Part shown: positions 19,315 to 27,892 of the stretch, piece after piece
How the letters are laid out: every line of letters begins with the position of its first letter
Numbering within the stretch: the stretch's first letter is position 1
Notes under the pieces: generated by a model
Seen by the model: only the letters and a program-made list of their open reading frames with translations
The model's database searches: none
What the model was told of the DNA's origin: nothing
Program-made: the position numbers and the translations under genes
Source of the DNA: Colwellia sp.
GTDB lineage: Bacteria; Pseudomonadota; Gammaproteobacteria; Enterobacterales; Alteromonadaceae
Length of the DNA: 64,000 nucleotides
Assembly: GCF_013215345.1 (NCBI RefSeq)
Contig: NZ_JABSOV010000011.1
Span: forward strand, 1 to 64,000
Reading direction: 5' to 3'

Positions 19315-21683
19315 TATTGTCCTTCTTCTTTCTCATCTTCGATTTCTTCATCCGAGATATCTTTAAGTTTCTTATTATAATCACGCATCATATCTTTTTT
19401 CTTGGCTTTATAAAGCTCAAAGCGAGATTGAATAGGGCGTGCGGGCCAGTAGTTATTATTTATGTTGACGTCAGCAGTTTGCCAATTAGCATCTAAGGCA
19501 ATTTCAGTAATTTCTTTATCACGAATTAGCAGTTTAGATACTTTTTTGGTGTTTCTACGCCAGATTTCCGCTGGAATATAAAGATGCTCAGTAGTGCTGT
19601 CAGCATAAGTAATATCCAGTAAAATTGGCATCACTAAACCACCGTGATTAGAAAAATCGATAACATAGAACTTACTATCATTCACCAATAACTCTTGTTG
19701 CCAAGGTTCTAAATCTTTATGAGCTTTATTGTATTTATTACGGTCGGCATTAGTGGCAGTAAACTTGTCATGTTCATTATAAAAGTCTAATAACTCAGGT
19801 TTGTCTTGCGTACGCACCCATTGGCCTTTATTACGTAAATCACTGATGAATTCCGGTTGCTCGTTATCTAGTGCACGCTCCCAAGCTTCTTCGATATCAG
19901 GATTTTGACTGTTTGGACGATACAAATAGACATTATCAATAGATAAATCAACGTGATCTGTAGTGTAGAACCAGCCGCGCCAGAACCAATCTAAATCAAC
20001 CGCTGAAGCATCTTCCATAGTACGGAAAAAGTCTGCTGGCGTAGGTCGCTTGAACTTCCAGCGCTGAGCATATTCTTTAAAGGCAAAGTCAAATAATTCA
20101 CGACCCATAATGGTTTCGCGTAAAATATTTAATGCCGTGGCGGGTTTGCCATAAGCGTTATTACCAAACTGTAAAATAGACTCTGAGTTAGTCATAATTG
20201 GTACTTGATTATTACTTTTCATATAGCTAGTAATTTTGGCCGCATGACCACGGCGAGATGGGTAGCCTTCTTCCCAAGCTTGCTCAGCAAGGAATTGTAA
20301 AAAGGTATTCAAGCCCTCGTCCATCCAAGTCCATTGTCGTTCATCAGAATTAACAATCATTGGAAAGTAGTTGTGACCTACTTCATGAATAATAACGCCG
20401 ATTAAGCCGTATTTAGTACGACGGGAATAGGTTTTCTCACCGGTTTTTTTATCTAGAGTAGGACGTGGACCATTGAAAGTGATCATTGGATATTCCATGC
20501 CACCGACAGGACCGTTTACTGAAATAGAAACTGGGTAAGGGTAATCAAAGGTATATTTATTGTATTGCTCCATCGTATGGATAATAGCTTCAGTTGAATA
20601 CTTTTCCCAAAGAGGATTACCTTCGTTAGGGTAAAATGACATCGCCATAGTGTCACTGTTACCTTGCTGGTAACCTTGGGCATCCCAGATGAACTTTCGG
20701 CTAGAAGCAAAAGCAAAATCGCGAATGTTTTTGGCTTTAAAGTGCCATGTTTTTGTTTTGCTACTACGTGATTGTTCATTGGCTAACGCTTCTGCTGGCG
20801 TAATGATCAACACTGGCTTGTTAGCTGTTTTAGCTTGTTTTAAACGTTTGCGTTGAGTGCTTGTTAATACTTTACTTTCATTTTGTAAAACACCCGTAGC
20901 CGCAACAACATGGTCGGCAGGTACCGTAATTTTTACATCATAGTCACCAAATTCTAAAGTGAATTCACCACTGCCTAAAAATTGTTTATTTTGCCAGCCT
21001 ATTGCATCGTAATAAGCAGCGGCTCTTGGGAACCAACTGGCAATTTCATAAAGGTAGTTATCATCTTCTTTAAAGTATTCATAACCTGAACGACCACCCA
21101 GTACTTTTTGTTCATGCAATTGGTAATGCCAGTTAATATTTATCTCGACGCTTTTACCTGATCTTAATGGTTTAGGCAGATCAATGCGCATCATAGTGCC
21201 ATTGATAATATAATGTAGTGGCTTACCATTACTTGCACTTACTTTGCTTATTTCATAACCGCCATCGAACTCAGGTGCTTCTACCAGAGAACGAAAGCCT
21301 CTAAAGCTAACTTTCTTTTTACTAGGAGCAGTACTGGTCATTTTGTTAGCAGAATCACGTTTCATGCGATTTTGGTCTAGCTGTAACCATAAGTAGCGCA
21401 AGGTATCAGGAGAGTTATTCTGATAATCCATGGTTTGCGCGCCGGTTAAACGCTGGGTTTTGTCATCTAGGGCAATGGCAATGTCGTAATCAACTTGCTG
21501 CTGCCAATATTTATGGCCTGGTGCACCAGAAGCGGTACGGTAAATATTAGGAGTAGGTAATACCTCCTCTAATTGGCGGAACTTATCATCGAAGGGAGCT
21601 TTACTTGCTTGGCTATTTGCTGACAGTAGGCCAGAAAATGCCAGTACTAGGCCTATTAAGGCAGTAGACGTTGAATATTTCAT
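19314..21683 (-). CDS. M1 family zinc metallopeptidase
   Basis: An exported gluzincin aminopeptidase-like enzyme of 789 residues from the chosen start. A signal peptide is present (MKYSTSTALIGLVLAFSGLLSANS). The zinc site is GVIIHEVGHNYFP followed by WMDEGLNTFLQFLAEQ, giving HExxH-x18-E. The N-terminal beta domain carries aromatic motifs such as YEIASWFPRAAAYYD. The start at 21683 has GGA 8 nt upstream and gives a clean signal peptide, unlike the ATG at 21707. The C-terminus is highly charged (DEEIEDEKEEG). It is coupled to the downstream DUF6702 gene. Confidence 0.9.
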   Translation of the reverse strand: MKYSTSTALIGLVLAFSGLLSANSQASKAPFDDKFRQLEEVLPTPNIYRTASGAPGHKYWQQQVDYDIAIALDDKTQRLTGAQTMDYQNNSPDTLRYLWLQLDQNRMKRDSANKMTSTAPSKKKVSFRGFRSLVEAPEFDGGYEISKVSASNGKPLHYIINGTMMRIDLPKPLRSGKSVEININWHYQLHEQKVLGGRSGYEYFKEDDNYLYEIASWFPRAAAYYDAIGWQNKQFLGSGEFTLEFGDYDVKITVPADHVVAATGVLQNESKVLTSTQRKRLKQAKTANKPVLIITPAEALANEQSRSSKTKTWHFKAKNIRDFAFASSRKFIWDAQGYQQGNSDTMAMSFYPNEGNPLWEKYSTEAIIHTMEQYNKYTFDYPYPVSISVNGPVGGMEYPMITFNGPRPTLDKKTGEKTYSRRTKYGLIGVIIHEVGHNYFPMIVNSDERQWTWMDEGLNTFLQFLAEQAWEEGYPSRRGHAAKITSYMKSNNQVPIMTNSESILQFGNNAYGKPATALNILRETIMGRELFDFAFKEYAQRWKFKRPTPADFFRTMEDASAVDLDWFWRGWFYTTDHVDLSIDNVYLYRPNSQNPDIEEAWERALDNEQPEFISDLRNKGQWVRTQDKPELLDFYNEHDKFTATNADRNKYNKAHKDLEPWQQELLVNDSKFYVIDFSNHGGLVMPILLDITYADSTTEHLYIPAEIWRRNTKKVSKLLIRDKEITEIALDANWQTADVNINNNYWPARPIQSRFELYKAKKKDMMRDYNKKLKDISDEEIEDEKEEGQ

Positions 21684-21845
21684 AATTTTCCAGTGTAGAT
21701 TTAGCACACGTTTTTATAGAGTGTATACAATATTTAATACTGATCTGGCTTTTATATCACAATCAGCAACACCTTGTTACTTACAAAGAGTCATTTGCGA
21801 TAAAAAGCTAATTAATTAGGATAAATGGATAGAGGGTAATGAAGA

Positions 21846-22286
21846 TCAGACTTGAGTACAGTTTTTACAGCTGCCATGTGCTTCAACGATTTGATGACTG
21901 ATGGTGAAACCATTGGCATCAGCCATAGTGCGCAAAGCTAAATCAAAGTTATTAGATTGTATTTCTTCAACATGGCCACATTGGTCGCAAATTAATAGTT
22001 GCACCGGGTGATTACATTCACCGAAATGATGACACATGATAAAGGCATTAATGGACTCTATTTTATGCACAAAGCCCTGTTTAGATAAAAAATCTAAAGC
22101 ACGATAAATGGTGGCTGGTTTAGCCGCAGCATCTAATTCTTTTAGTTCAGCTAATAGATCGTAGGCGCCAACAGCCCCTTGATGATTAGCCAATAGTAAA
22201 AAAACTTGTTCTCTTACTTTAGTAAAACGAGCGCCTTTTTTTTGGCAAACGAGTTGTGCTTGATGTAATAAAGATTCTGCCGTCAT
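21846..22286 (-). CDS. zur: Zinc uptake regulator Zur
   Basis: A Fur-superfamily zinc-sensing repressor of 146 residues. The winged-helix region contains GARFTKVREQVFLLLANHQGAVGAYDLL and KPATIYRALDFL. Metal ligands are seen in ECNHP and in two CxxC pairs (ICDQCG and CKNC), the structural zinc site. The Zur assignment over Fur rests on the N-terminal MTAESLLHQAQLVCQ pattern and the AKPATIYRALDFL helix. It is divergent from nagX. The MerC-like gene at 6656 is one possible target in this window. Confidence 0.9.
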   Translation of the reverse strand: MTAESLLHQAQLVCQKKGARFTKVREQVFLLLANHQGAVGAYDLLAELKELDAAAKPATIYRALDFLSKQGFVHKIESINAFIMCHHFGECNHPVQLLICDQCGHVEEIQSNNFDLALRTMADANGFTISHQIVEAHGSCKNCTQV

Positions 22287-22378
22287 GGTGCTATTCGGAT
22301 ATTTTTAGTCTAGGAGTTGATTAGTTTTCCAGTGTAGCATAGCTCTTTATCAGGACGTAAATATTTTTAGCTTGGCCA

Positions 22379-22436
22379 ATTCACTAGCTAGCATGGCTTG
22401 TTAGTGAATGGTTTATATCTTGGTTATAAACCATTC
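22379..22436. repeat. Two overlapping inverted repeats between zur and nagX
   Basis: ATTCACTA (22379-22386) pairs with TAGTGAAT (22402-22409). GAATGGTTTATA (22406-22417) pairs perfectly with TATAAACCATTC (22425-22436). The two stems share bases 22406-22409, so they exclude each other. There is no T-run, so a simple terminator is unlikely. Operator or alternative-structure function is unknown. Confidence 0.5.
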
Positions 22437-22474
22437 GCCATTTATTTACCCTTACATTACAATGAGGTTCATTT

Positions 22475-22500
22475 GTCAAAAGACAGCGCTGTCTTTTGAC
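22475..22500. promoter_or_regulatory. Perfect 26-bp palindrome, probable NagR-type operator of nagX
   Basis: The half-site GTCAAAAGACAGC (22475-22487) is followed at once by its exact reverse complement. The core GACAGCGCTGTC resembles the LacI-family NagR operators described for Alteromonadales N-acetylglucosamine genes. It ends 33 nt before the nagX start, well placed for repression. Confidence 0.65.
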
Positions 22501-22533
22501 CTTATTTGATGGTTAACCTGCTAGGAAATTAAC

Positions 22534-23610
22534 ATGACCCGTTATCTCGCGCTCGATGCTTTTAGAGGCATTACCATAGCTTTAATGATTTTAGTGAATA
22601 CGCCGGGAACCTGGTCGCATGTTTATGCGCCCTTATTACATGCAGAGTGGCATGGCGCTACACCAACGGATTTAGTCTTCCCATTTTTCTTATTCATCAT
22701 TGGTTCTGCGATGTTCTTCTCTTTCAAAAAGAGTAACTTTGCTGCCAGCCCCGAGCAATTTAAACGAATTATTAAACGTGGTTTTATCATGTTTTTTATT
22801 GGCTTTATGTTAAATGTTATTCCATTTACTACTAATATCGATGATTGGCGCATTATGGGAGTATTACAGCGTATAGGTATCGCGTATGCGGTAGCGGCTT
22901 GCTTAGTATTAATACTAAATCGCAGTGGCATATTCATAGTGTCAGCGGTAATCTTATTAGCGTATTGGGCATTACTCTTGAGTGTTGGTGATGGGGCGTT
23001 AACCATTGACGGTAATATTATTCGTCAGCTTGATTTAGCCGTACTTGGCGCTAACCATATGTATACTATGCGCGGTGTTGCTTTTGAGCCGGAAGGGTTA
23101 TTAAGTACCATTCCTGCCATTGTTAATATGCTGCTTGGTTTTGAACTAACGCGTTATTTAACCAGTATTAAAGATAAAAAAAGTAGTGTTATTAAGTTAA
23201 CTCTTATTGGCGGCTTAGCCATTGGCTTTGGTGCATTATGGAGTTTAGTTCTACCCATTAATAAGTCATTATGGACACCATCGTATGTGATTTATAGCAC
23301 AGGTTTTGCTTGTCTATTATTGGCAGCCTTTATCTGGTTAATTGATATCATGAAACAAGTTAAACTTGCTCAGCCTTTACTGGTCTATGGTACCAACCCA
23401 TTATTTGTTTATGTATTGTCATTCTTAGTGGTGACGCTATATTTCCACATAAATATTGGCGATAGCAATATGTATGCTTGGCTATATCAGCAGCTTAGTT
23501 CGGTATTACCAGCGAAATTAGCATCCTTTATTTTTGCTTTTTCACATGTGGCACTTTTCTGGTATGTGTCATTAAAGCTCTATCAACGCAAAATATTCAT
23601 CAAAATTTAG
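22534..23610 (+). CDS. nagX: NagX-like membrane acyltransferase family protein (DUF5009)
   Basis: A 358-residue protein with about ten hydrophobic segments, related to heparan-alpha-glucosaminide N-acetyltransferase. The opening RYLALDAFRGITIALMILVNTPGTW and the next segment HAEWHGATPTDLVFPFFLFIIGSAM contain the conserved DxxRG and the luminal-type His. NagX is part of predicted GlcNAc regulons in marine gammaproteobacteria, but its exact role is unproved; acetyl transfer to glucosamine across the inner membrane is one idea. The palindrome upstream supports regulation by GlcNAc. AGGA lies 7 nt before the ATG. Confidence 0.85.
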   Translation: MTRYLALDAFRGITIALMILVNTPGTWSHVYAPLLHAEWHGATPTDLVFPFFLFIIGSAMFFSFKKSNFAASPEQFKRIIKRGFIMFFIGFMLNVIPFTTNIDDWRIMGVLQRIGIAYAVAACLVLILNRSGIFIVSAVILLAYWALLLSVGDGALTIDGNIIRQLDLAVLGANHMYTMRGVAFEPEGLLSTIPAIVNMLLGFELTRYLTSIKDKKSSVIKLTLIGGLAIGFGALWSLVLPINKSLWTPSYVIYSTGFACLLLAAFIWLIDIMKQVKLAQPLLVYGTNPLFVYVLSFLVVTLYFHINIGDSNMYAWLYQQLSSVLPAKLASFIFAFSHVALFWYVSLKLYQRKIFIKI

Positions 23611-23619
23611 TGACATTAT

Positions 23620-23665
23620 CTTAGCCGTTAATTTCAACGTGAACTTCTTAAGTTAACGGCTTAAA
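23620..23665 (+). terminator. Stem-loop after nagX
   Basis: TAGCCGTTAA and TTAACGGCTTA pair across a loop of about 20 nt, followed by AAAAG and not by a T-run. It is a weak or processing-type terminator. Confidence 0.4.
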
Positions 23666-23770
23666 AGACTATCAAAAAGCCTTGTTTTTGTTATGCTTAA
23701 CTAATAAAGAATGATTGTTAATTATTATTTATTAGCTAAGTAAAGTAAAAATAAGGAGTCTTTTCTACGA

Positions 23771-25126
23771 GTGAATAAAGCTAAACTCAGCCAAGATGAA
23801 AACTTGTCATTCAAAGTCAGTCATCAGCTATTGCCGCAAGATTATCAGCGTATCGATCTCTACTTCTCACTTCCGGTTGAAATGGGCATCAATCCTAGTA
23901 CCCTCAACGAAGAAGAATTTTTTTACTCCAACATTAAAAGCCATAGTGCTTATTATGCGGATAAATTACACCTGCCGTTAGTCAGAAGCCGTTTTATTAG
24001 CCAAAATAAAGGTGAACAAAGCGATTACCGGCTAAACCTTAATTTATATTCTTACCAAGTAAAAAAGGCACTGGATGCCGATATCAAGCAAACATTAAAG
24101 CTAAAAACAGCGGAAGAATTTTATCCTGCGGCAATTGAGTTGGCAGAGCAAACGCAATCCTTGACCAAAAAATTACGACGTTATACTCCCTCCGATAACA
24201 AACTTATCTCTTTTTTTGAAAATGCCGACAACTATTTAAGCTGGCATATAGAGCAATCATTTTTAAAGTTATTAACGTTAGGGCCAAAGAGTTCTGAATT
24301 TACCCCTGAACGTGAGTTGCTGTTGAGTTTATGTAAAGGTGAAAATAGCTATCGCGTTGATAATAAATATAACTCTCAAGTTACCCTAGACGACGCTAAC
24401 CGTATCACCAATAAAATGCGTTTATTACAACGGTTAATAGAGTATGGTGTGGTCTTTAAACGGCAAACCCGTTATTTGAACCTTAACTTAAAGCGATTAG
24501 TGCGTGGTGTGGTAACCGCAATTATCATGGCTTTTGTTATGGTGTTGGTATTGAATGCTCGTTCGAATTTTACCGAAGTGACAGTGGCGTTAGTAGCCTT
24601 TCTTGGCCTTATTTATGGTTTACGAGAAACCTTTAAAGAGGACTTAACCAGTCTAATATGGCGTAAAATTCAAAAAGGCCGACCTAAATGGCAAAATCTA
24701 TTTACCCATAGCGTCACCAAAAAGCGGGTTTTAAGTCAAATTCTGTGGCTAGAATATATCAGCAGTAAAGATTTGCCTAAGTCAGTGAATGCATTGTTTC
24801 AGCAGCGCAGACAGCAAAACAAACAAGATGCGCAATTATTGCATTTTCGCTGTGATAACAAGGTTATGGCGAAAGAATTTTTACCGGGTTATGATGAAAT
24901 TCAGCAACAAACCTTTTTTAACTTAACGCCTTTTGTTCGTTTTTTGAAAAAAGGCGCAGGTCGACTATATAGTTTAGATGGCCAGAAAATTTCTAGCCAA
25001 GGGGTTGAGCGGCGTTATCAAATCAACCTTATATTACGTCATGTATATAAAGGCGAAGAATCATTGCAACGTTTTAAAATCACCTTGAATCGCTCAGCAA
25101 TTGTCAATATCGAACCCATAGGCTAA
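23771..25126 (+). CDS. Conserved hypothetical membrane protein (451 aa)
   Basis: I do not recognise this family. The protein is 451 residues long. A hydrophilic N-terminal domain of about 235 residues is followed by two closely spaced hydrophobic helices (about 243-262 and 268-285; GVVTAIIMAFVMVLVLNA and VTVALVAFLGLIYGL). A basic C-terminal cytoplasmic-looking domain of about 165 residues completes it. It starts at GTG with AAGGAG 12 nt upstream. It stands alone between nagX and the ribosomal operon. The last base of its stop codon is also the first base of a MITE-like element, so that element inserted at or helped form the gene end. No enzymatic motif was seen. Confidence 0.7.
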   Translation: MNKAKLSQDENLSFKVSHQLLPQDYQRIDLYFSLPVEMGINPSTLNEEEFFYSNIKSHSAYYADKLHLPLVRSRFISQNKGEQSDYRLNLNLYSYQVKKALDADIKQTLKLKTAEEFYPAAIELAEQTQSLTKKLRRYTPSDNKLISFFENADNYLSWHIEQSFLKLLTLGPKSSEFTPERELLLSLCKGENSYRVDNKYNSQVTLDDANRITNKMRLLQRLIEYGVVFKRQTRYLNLNLKRLVRGVVTAIIMAFVMVLVLNARSNFTEVTVALVAFLGLIYGLRETFKEDLTSLIWRKIQKGRPKWQNLFTHSVTKKRVLSQILWLEYISSKDLPKSVNALFQQRRQQNKQDAQLLHFRCDNKVMAKEFLPGYDEIQQQTFFNLTPFVRFLKKGAGRLYSLDGQKISSQGVERRYQINLILRHVYKGEESLQRFKITLNRSAIVNIEPIG

Positions 25127-25389
25127 TACCAAGTCCATTAAGTTTGTTCCCACTCAGAGCTTGCCAGCGTTTTGAGAACAAATAGAACTTTTTTTGCATA
25201 TAGTCACTCTATATGAAAGAAATTTTATGCGGTTATCGAATGGCTGGAAAACTCCCAAGGGCGAGTTTAAAAGGCTGACATGCTGCGTTATTGATTTTGA
25301 TAAGGGAATAACCATTATCTACAATCAATGCCTGGCCTCTGAGCCTTTTAACTCTCGCTGAATTGGAAGAAACTTATTGGAATTGGTAT
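25126..25389. mobile_element. MITE-like element, copy 1 (264 bp)
   Basis: Near-identical terminal inverted repeats of about 32 nt: the left end begins ATACCAAGTCCATTAAGTTT and the right end, read inversely, begins ATACCAATTCCAATAAGTTT. Inside are further dyads such as CATATAG/CTATATG and AGTTTAAAAGGCT/AGCCTTTTAACT. It has no coding capacity. A second copy of exactly the same length is at 27205-27468. It starts within the stop codon of the upstream gene. Confidence 0.85.
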
Positions 25390-25450
25390 ATAGTCACTTT
25401 AGCTAAGCAAAGGTAAATTTAAGCTGTTGCTATTAGCACTTATCTATTAC

Positions 25451-25479
25451 TTGCTTTTATTGCTTGTTTTCCCTACAAT
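25451..25479 (+). promoter_or_regulatory. Sigma-70 promoter of the rpsF operon
   Basis: The -35 element TTGCTT (25451-25456) and the -10 element TACAAT (25474-25479) are separated by 17 bp. It lies about 95 nt before the rpsF start and downstream of the MITE-like element. Confidence 0.7.
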
Positions 25480-25511
25480 ACGCCTCCTTAATTCAGCCTG
25501 AACTTTTTGTT

Positions 25512-25564
25512 CCTTGCCTCAACTGGTGTTGGCTGAGCCAGACTATGAGGCTACAACCGTAAGG
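25512..25564 (+). promoter_or_regulatory. Candidate S6:S18 autoregulatory leader of rpsF
   Basis: The leader can fold with CCTT (25512-25515) pairing AAGG (25561-25564) and GCCTCA (25516-25521) pairing TGAGGC (25546-25551). This leaves TACAACCGT as a one-sided bulge. A bulged CCG next to the closing stem is the known recognition feature of the S6:S18 leader. It includes the Shine-Dalgarno AAGGAG, so binding would block initiation. Confidence 0.65.
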
Positions 25565-25572
25565 AGCTCGTA

Positions 25573-26013
25573 ATGCGTCATTACGAAATCGTATTTATGG
25601 TTCACCCTGATCAGAGTGAACAAGTGTCTGGTATGATCCAGCGCTACACAGACTTGATTAATGCTGCTGAAGGCAAAATCCACCGTCTTGAAGACTGGGG
25701 CCGTCGCCAATTAGCATACCCAATCAATAAACTACACAAAGCACACTATGTTCTTATGAACATTGAAGCGCCACAGTCAGTTATTGATGAGTTAGAAACA
25801 GCTTTCCGTTATAACGAAGTTGTTATTCGTAACATGATCATGCGTACTAAAGACGCGGTAACTGAAGCATCGCCTATGGCTGCTGCTAAAGATGACCGTC
25901 GTGACGATCGTCGTGATGACCGTCGCGAAGTTAAGAAAGAAGTTACTACTGCGCCAGTTGAAGCTAAAGAAGTCTCTACAGAAGAGAAGTCTGAAGAAGC
26001 TGCTAGCGAATAA
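25573..26013 (+). CDS. rpsF: 30S ribosomal protein S6
   Basis: Small-subunit platform protein that binds S18. 146 residues, opening [18 protein letters not shown] and containing [21 protein letters not shown], both canonical. The core ends near residue 100. A long charged tail follows, with three DDRR units and then an acidic stretch ending [10 protein letters not shown]. Such tails are common in S6 and are the site of RimK glutamylation in E. coli. First gene of rpsF-priB-rpsR-rplI; AAGGAG lies just upstream. Confidence 0.98.
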   Translation: MRHYEIVFMVHPDQSEQVSGMIQRYTDLINAAEGKIHRLEDWGRRQLAYPINKLHKAHYVLMNIEAPQSVIDELETAFRYNEVVIRNMIMRTKDAVTEASPMAAAKDDRRDDRRDDRREVKKEVTTAPVEAKEVSTEEKSEEAASE

Positions 26014-26020
26014 GTAATTT

Positions 26021-26335
26021 GTGATGCTCTCGCAAGAGAATTGCCTAGTGTTGGTTGGTGAGGTAGTAAGAACACCAAAACAGTCAACTAGCCCAGCTGG
26101 TATTGCTCATAGTCAGTTTTCAATAGACCATAAGTCTATACAAAATGAAGCCGGCATGAATCGACAAGCATTTGTCAGAATACAAGTTGTTGCTACAGGT
26201 AAATTATCACACTTAACACGTGAATTAGTTGCTGGACAAAATGTAAAAGTGAGTGGTTTTATCAACCGCCACGAATCTAGAAACGGAAACCCGCTTTTAG
26301 TGTTACATGCCCAGCAAATTGAAATGATTAATTAG
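26021..26335 (+). CDS. priB: Primosomal replication protein PriB
   Basis: A single-stranded-DNA-binding OB-fold protein that helps PriA restart stalled forks. 104 residues from GTG 26021 (an ATG follows one codon later). Seen: NCLVLVGEVVRTPKQSTSPAGI, FSIDHKSIQNEAGMNRQAF and VSGFINRHESRNGNPLLVLHA, matching PriB. It lies 7 nt after rpsF and is presumably translated by reinitiation, since no strong Shine-Dalgarno is seen. Gene order matches other gammaproteobacteria. Confidence 0.93.
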   Translation: MMLSQENCLVLVGEVVRTPKQSTSPAGIAHSQFSIDHKSIQNEAGMNRQAFVRIQVVATGKLSHLTRELVAGQNVKVSGFINRHESRNGNPLLVLHAQQIEMIN

Positions 26336-26388
26336 GCTTTATTTACTAACGGAATCGTTATTTAAATAAAACCATATTGGAGAACTCC

Positions 26389-26616
26389 ATGTCTCGTTTT
26401 TTTAGACGCCGTAAGTTTTGTCGCTTCACAGCGGAAGGCGCAACTTCTATTGATTATAAAGATGTTGCTACTTTAAAAAACTATATCACTGAAAGTGGTA
26501 AAATTGTTCCTAGCCGTATCACTGGTACTGCTGCTAAATATCAACGTCAATTAACTCGTGCGATCAAACGCGCTCGTTACTTGTCATTGTTACCATACAC
26601 AGACTTACACAAGTAA
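26389..26616 (+). CDS. rpsR: 30S ribosomal protein S18
   Basis: A 75-residue S18 that forms a heterodimer with S6. The start [17 protein letters not shown] at 26389 has TTGGAG 6 nt upstream; an earlier in-frame start at 26377 would cover this site and is not credible. The C-terminal [20 protein letters not shown] is the conserved rRNA-binding region. Confidence 0.97.
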   Translation: MSRFFRRRKFCRFTAEGATSIDYKDVATLKNYITESGKIVPSRITGTAAKYQRQLTRAIKRARYLSLLPYTDLHK

Positions 26617-26634
26617 GCTTAAAAGGGGTTTATT

Positions 26635-27087
26635 ATGGAAGTAATTCTTCTAGACAAAATCGCCAAATTAGGCGGCCTTGGTGACAAGGTATCTGTTAAA
26701 TCAGGTTATGCACGTAACTACTTATTACCACAAGGTAAAGCAGTATTTGCATCTGAAGCTAACGTTGAGCACTTTGAAGCTCGTCGTGCTGACATCGAAG
26801 CTAAATTAGCTGAAGTATTAGCCGCAGCTGAAGCTCGTGCAGCGAAAATTGTTGAGTTAGCTGAAGTTACTATCGCATCAAAATCTGGTGACGAAGGTAA
26901 ATTATTCGGTTCTATTGGTACTCGTGATATCGCTGATGCGATCACTGAAGCTGGCGTTGAAGTTGCTAAAGCTGAAGTACGTTTACCATTAGGTGCTATC
27001 CGCGAAACAGGTGAATTCGAAATCGTTATTCACTTACACACTGATGTTGATACTAGCATCAAAGTTGTAGTTATCGCTGAAGCATAA
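26635..27087 (+). CDS. rplI: 50S ribosomal protein L9
   Basis: 150 residues. Binds 23S rRNA near the L1 stalk. It opens [22 protein letters not shown] with the family signature [13 protein letters not shown]. The central alanine-rich connecting helix (about 40-75) links to the C-terminal domain ([12 protein letters not shown]). Last gene of the operon, followed 44 nt later by a strong terminator. Confidence 0.98.
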   Translation: MEVILLDKIAKLGGLGDKVSVKSGYARNYLLPQGKAVFASEANVEHFEARRADIEAKLAEVLAAAEARAAKIVELAEVTIASKSGDEGKLFGSIGTRDIADAITEAGVEVAKAEVRLPLGAIRETGEFEIVIHLHTDVDTSIKVVVIAEA

Positions 27088-27130
27088 TAACTTTGTCATA
27101 GCGTTAAGCTATAGCGATTAAGTTATTAAT

Positions 27131-27169
27131 AAAAACACCGCACTCTCTTTGAGGTTGCGGTGTTTTTTT
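27131..27169 (+). terminator. Terminator of the rpsF-rplI operon
   Basis: The stem AAACACCGCA / TGCGGTGTTT with about 14 nt between arms, followed by T7. Confidence 0.9.
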
Positions 27170-27204
27170 ATGGCTATTTTTTACTCTTTAAGTCGGATAA
27201 AGTA

Positions 27205-27468
27205 ATACCAATTTGACTAAGTTTGTTCCCACTCAGAGCTTGTCAGCGTTTTGAGAACAAATTGAATTTTTTTGCATATAGTCACTCTATATGAAAGAAA
27301 TTCAGTGCGGTTATCTAATCGCTGAAAATCTCCCGCAGGGCGAGTTTAAAAGGCTTACATGCTACGTTATTGATTTTGACAATGGAATAACCATTCTCTT
27401 CAATCAATGCCTTGCCTCTAAGCCTTTTAACTCTCGCTGAGTGAGAAGAAACTTAATCAAAATGGTAT
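27205..27468. mobile_element. MITE-like element, copy 2 (264 bp)
   Basis: Aligns over its whole length with 25126-25389, with scattered substitutions and no net length change. The left end ATACCAATTTGACTAAGTTT and the inverse of the right end ATACCATTTTGATTAAGTTT form the terminal inverted repeats. It lies at the boundary between the conserved ribosomal operon and the accessory amino-sugar locus. Confidence 0.85.
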
Positions 27469-27481
27469 AAGTATAAAAAAA

Positions 27482-27504
27482 GTTGGCGTCATTACAACGC
27501 CAAC
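27482..27504. terminator. Small stem-loop downstream of MITE copy 2
   Basis: GTTGGCGT and ACGCCAAC form a perfect 8-bp stem with a 7-nt loop, preceded by A6. On the reverse strand this is stem plus T-run, so it could stop transcription towards the ribosomal operon. The rest of the 27470-27690 interval shows nothing recognisable. Confidence 0.4.
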
Positions 27505-27692
27505 CAAAATGGAGCAGGAAAGTCGAATTAAATGCTCGCATTTTAACTAGTATTGAAACCACTTGATAACCTTACTAGAAAAACTATTAACGTGCTCAGC
27601 AACCAGGAAAAGCTGCTTAGCATGTTTGCTCGTGTAAATTAATTACGCTTGTTACCTAGACAGTTTGCCGTGTAATGCCACCGAAATGTTAC

Positions 27693-27721
27693 ACTTTTCT
27701 ATCACATGTTGATACTTTTCT
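27693..27721 (+). promoter_or_regulatory. Paired AraC-type box, site A (upstream of halogenase-like gene 1)
   Basis: ACTTTTCT at 27693 and at 27714, a 21-nt period. Extended half-sites are acACTTTTCTAT and gatACTTTTCTGT. It ends about 170 nt before the gene start. See the matching sites at 35975, 39946 and 44215. Confidence 0.65.
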
Positions 27722-27892
27722 GTTTGTTTTTACACGGCGACTTTTTCCGGTAAATTAGTGTTTAATCCAAGCTAATTACTTTGGTTTTATCGGTATTAAT
27801 ATCATCAGTTACAGTTGTTTTTTAAAGGCTTTATAGTAGAGTGTAGGTTAGTTTATTTCTTTATTCCGTCGTGGTTGGGTGTTAAAAACATT

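Noticed and set aside
25890..25935. Short repeated units resembling a CRISPR-like or tandem DNA repeat
   Set aside because: They encode the DDRR repeats of the S6 tail in frame; there are no spacers.
25809..26087. Reverse-strand open frame of 92 codons over rpsF and priB
   Set aside because: A shadow of the GAT/CGT-rich rpsF tail; the low-complexity serine/arginine product is an artefact.
27815..27892. Longer N-terminus for halogenase-like gene 1
   Set aside because: The extra residues do not match the family, and the start at 27893 places the catalytic lysine at 79 exactly as in PrnA/RebH.
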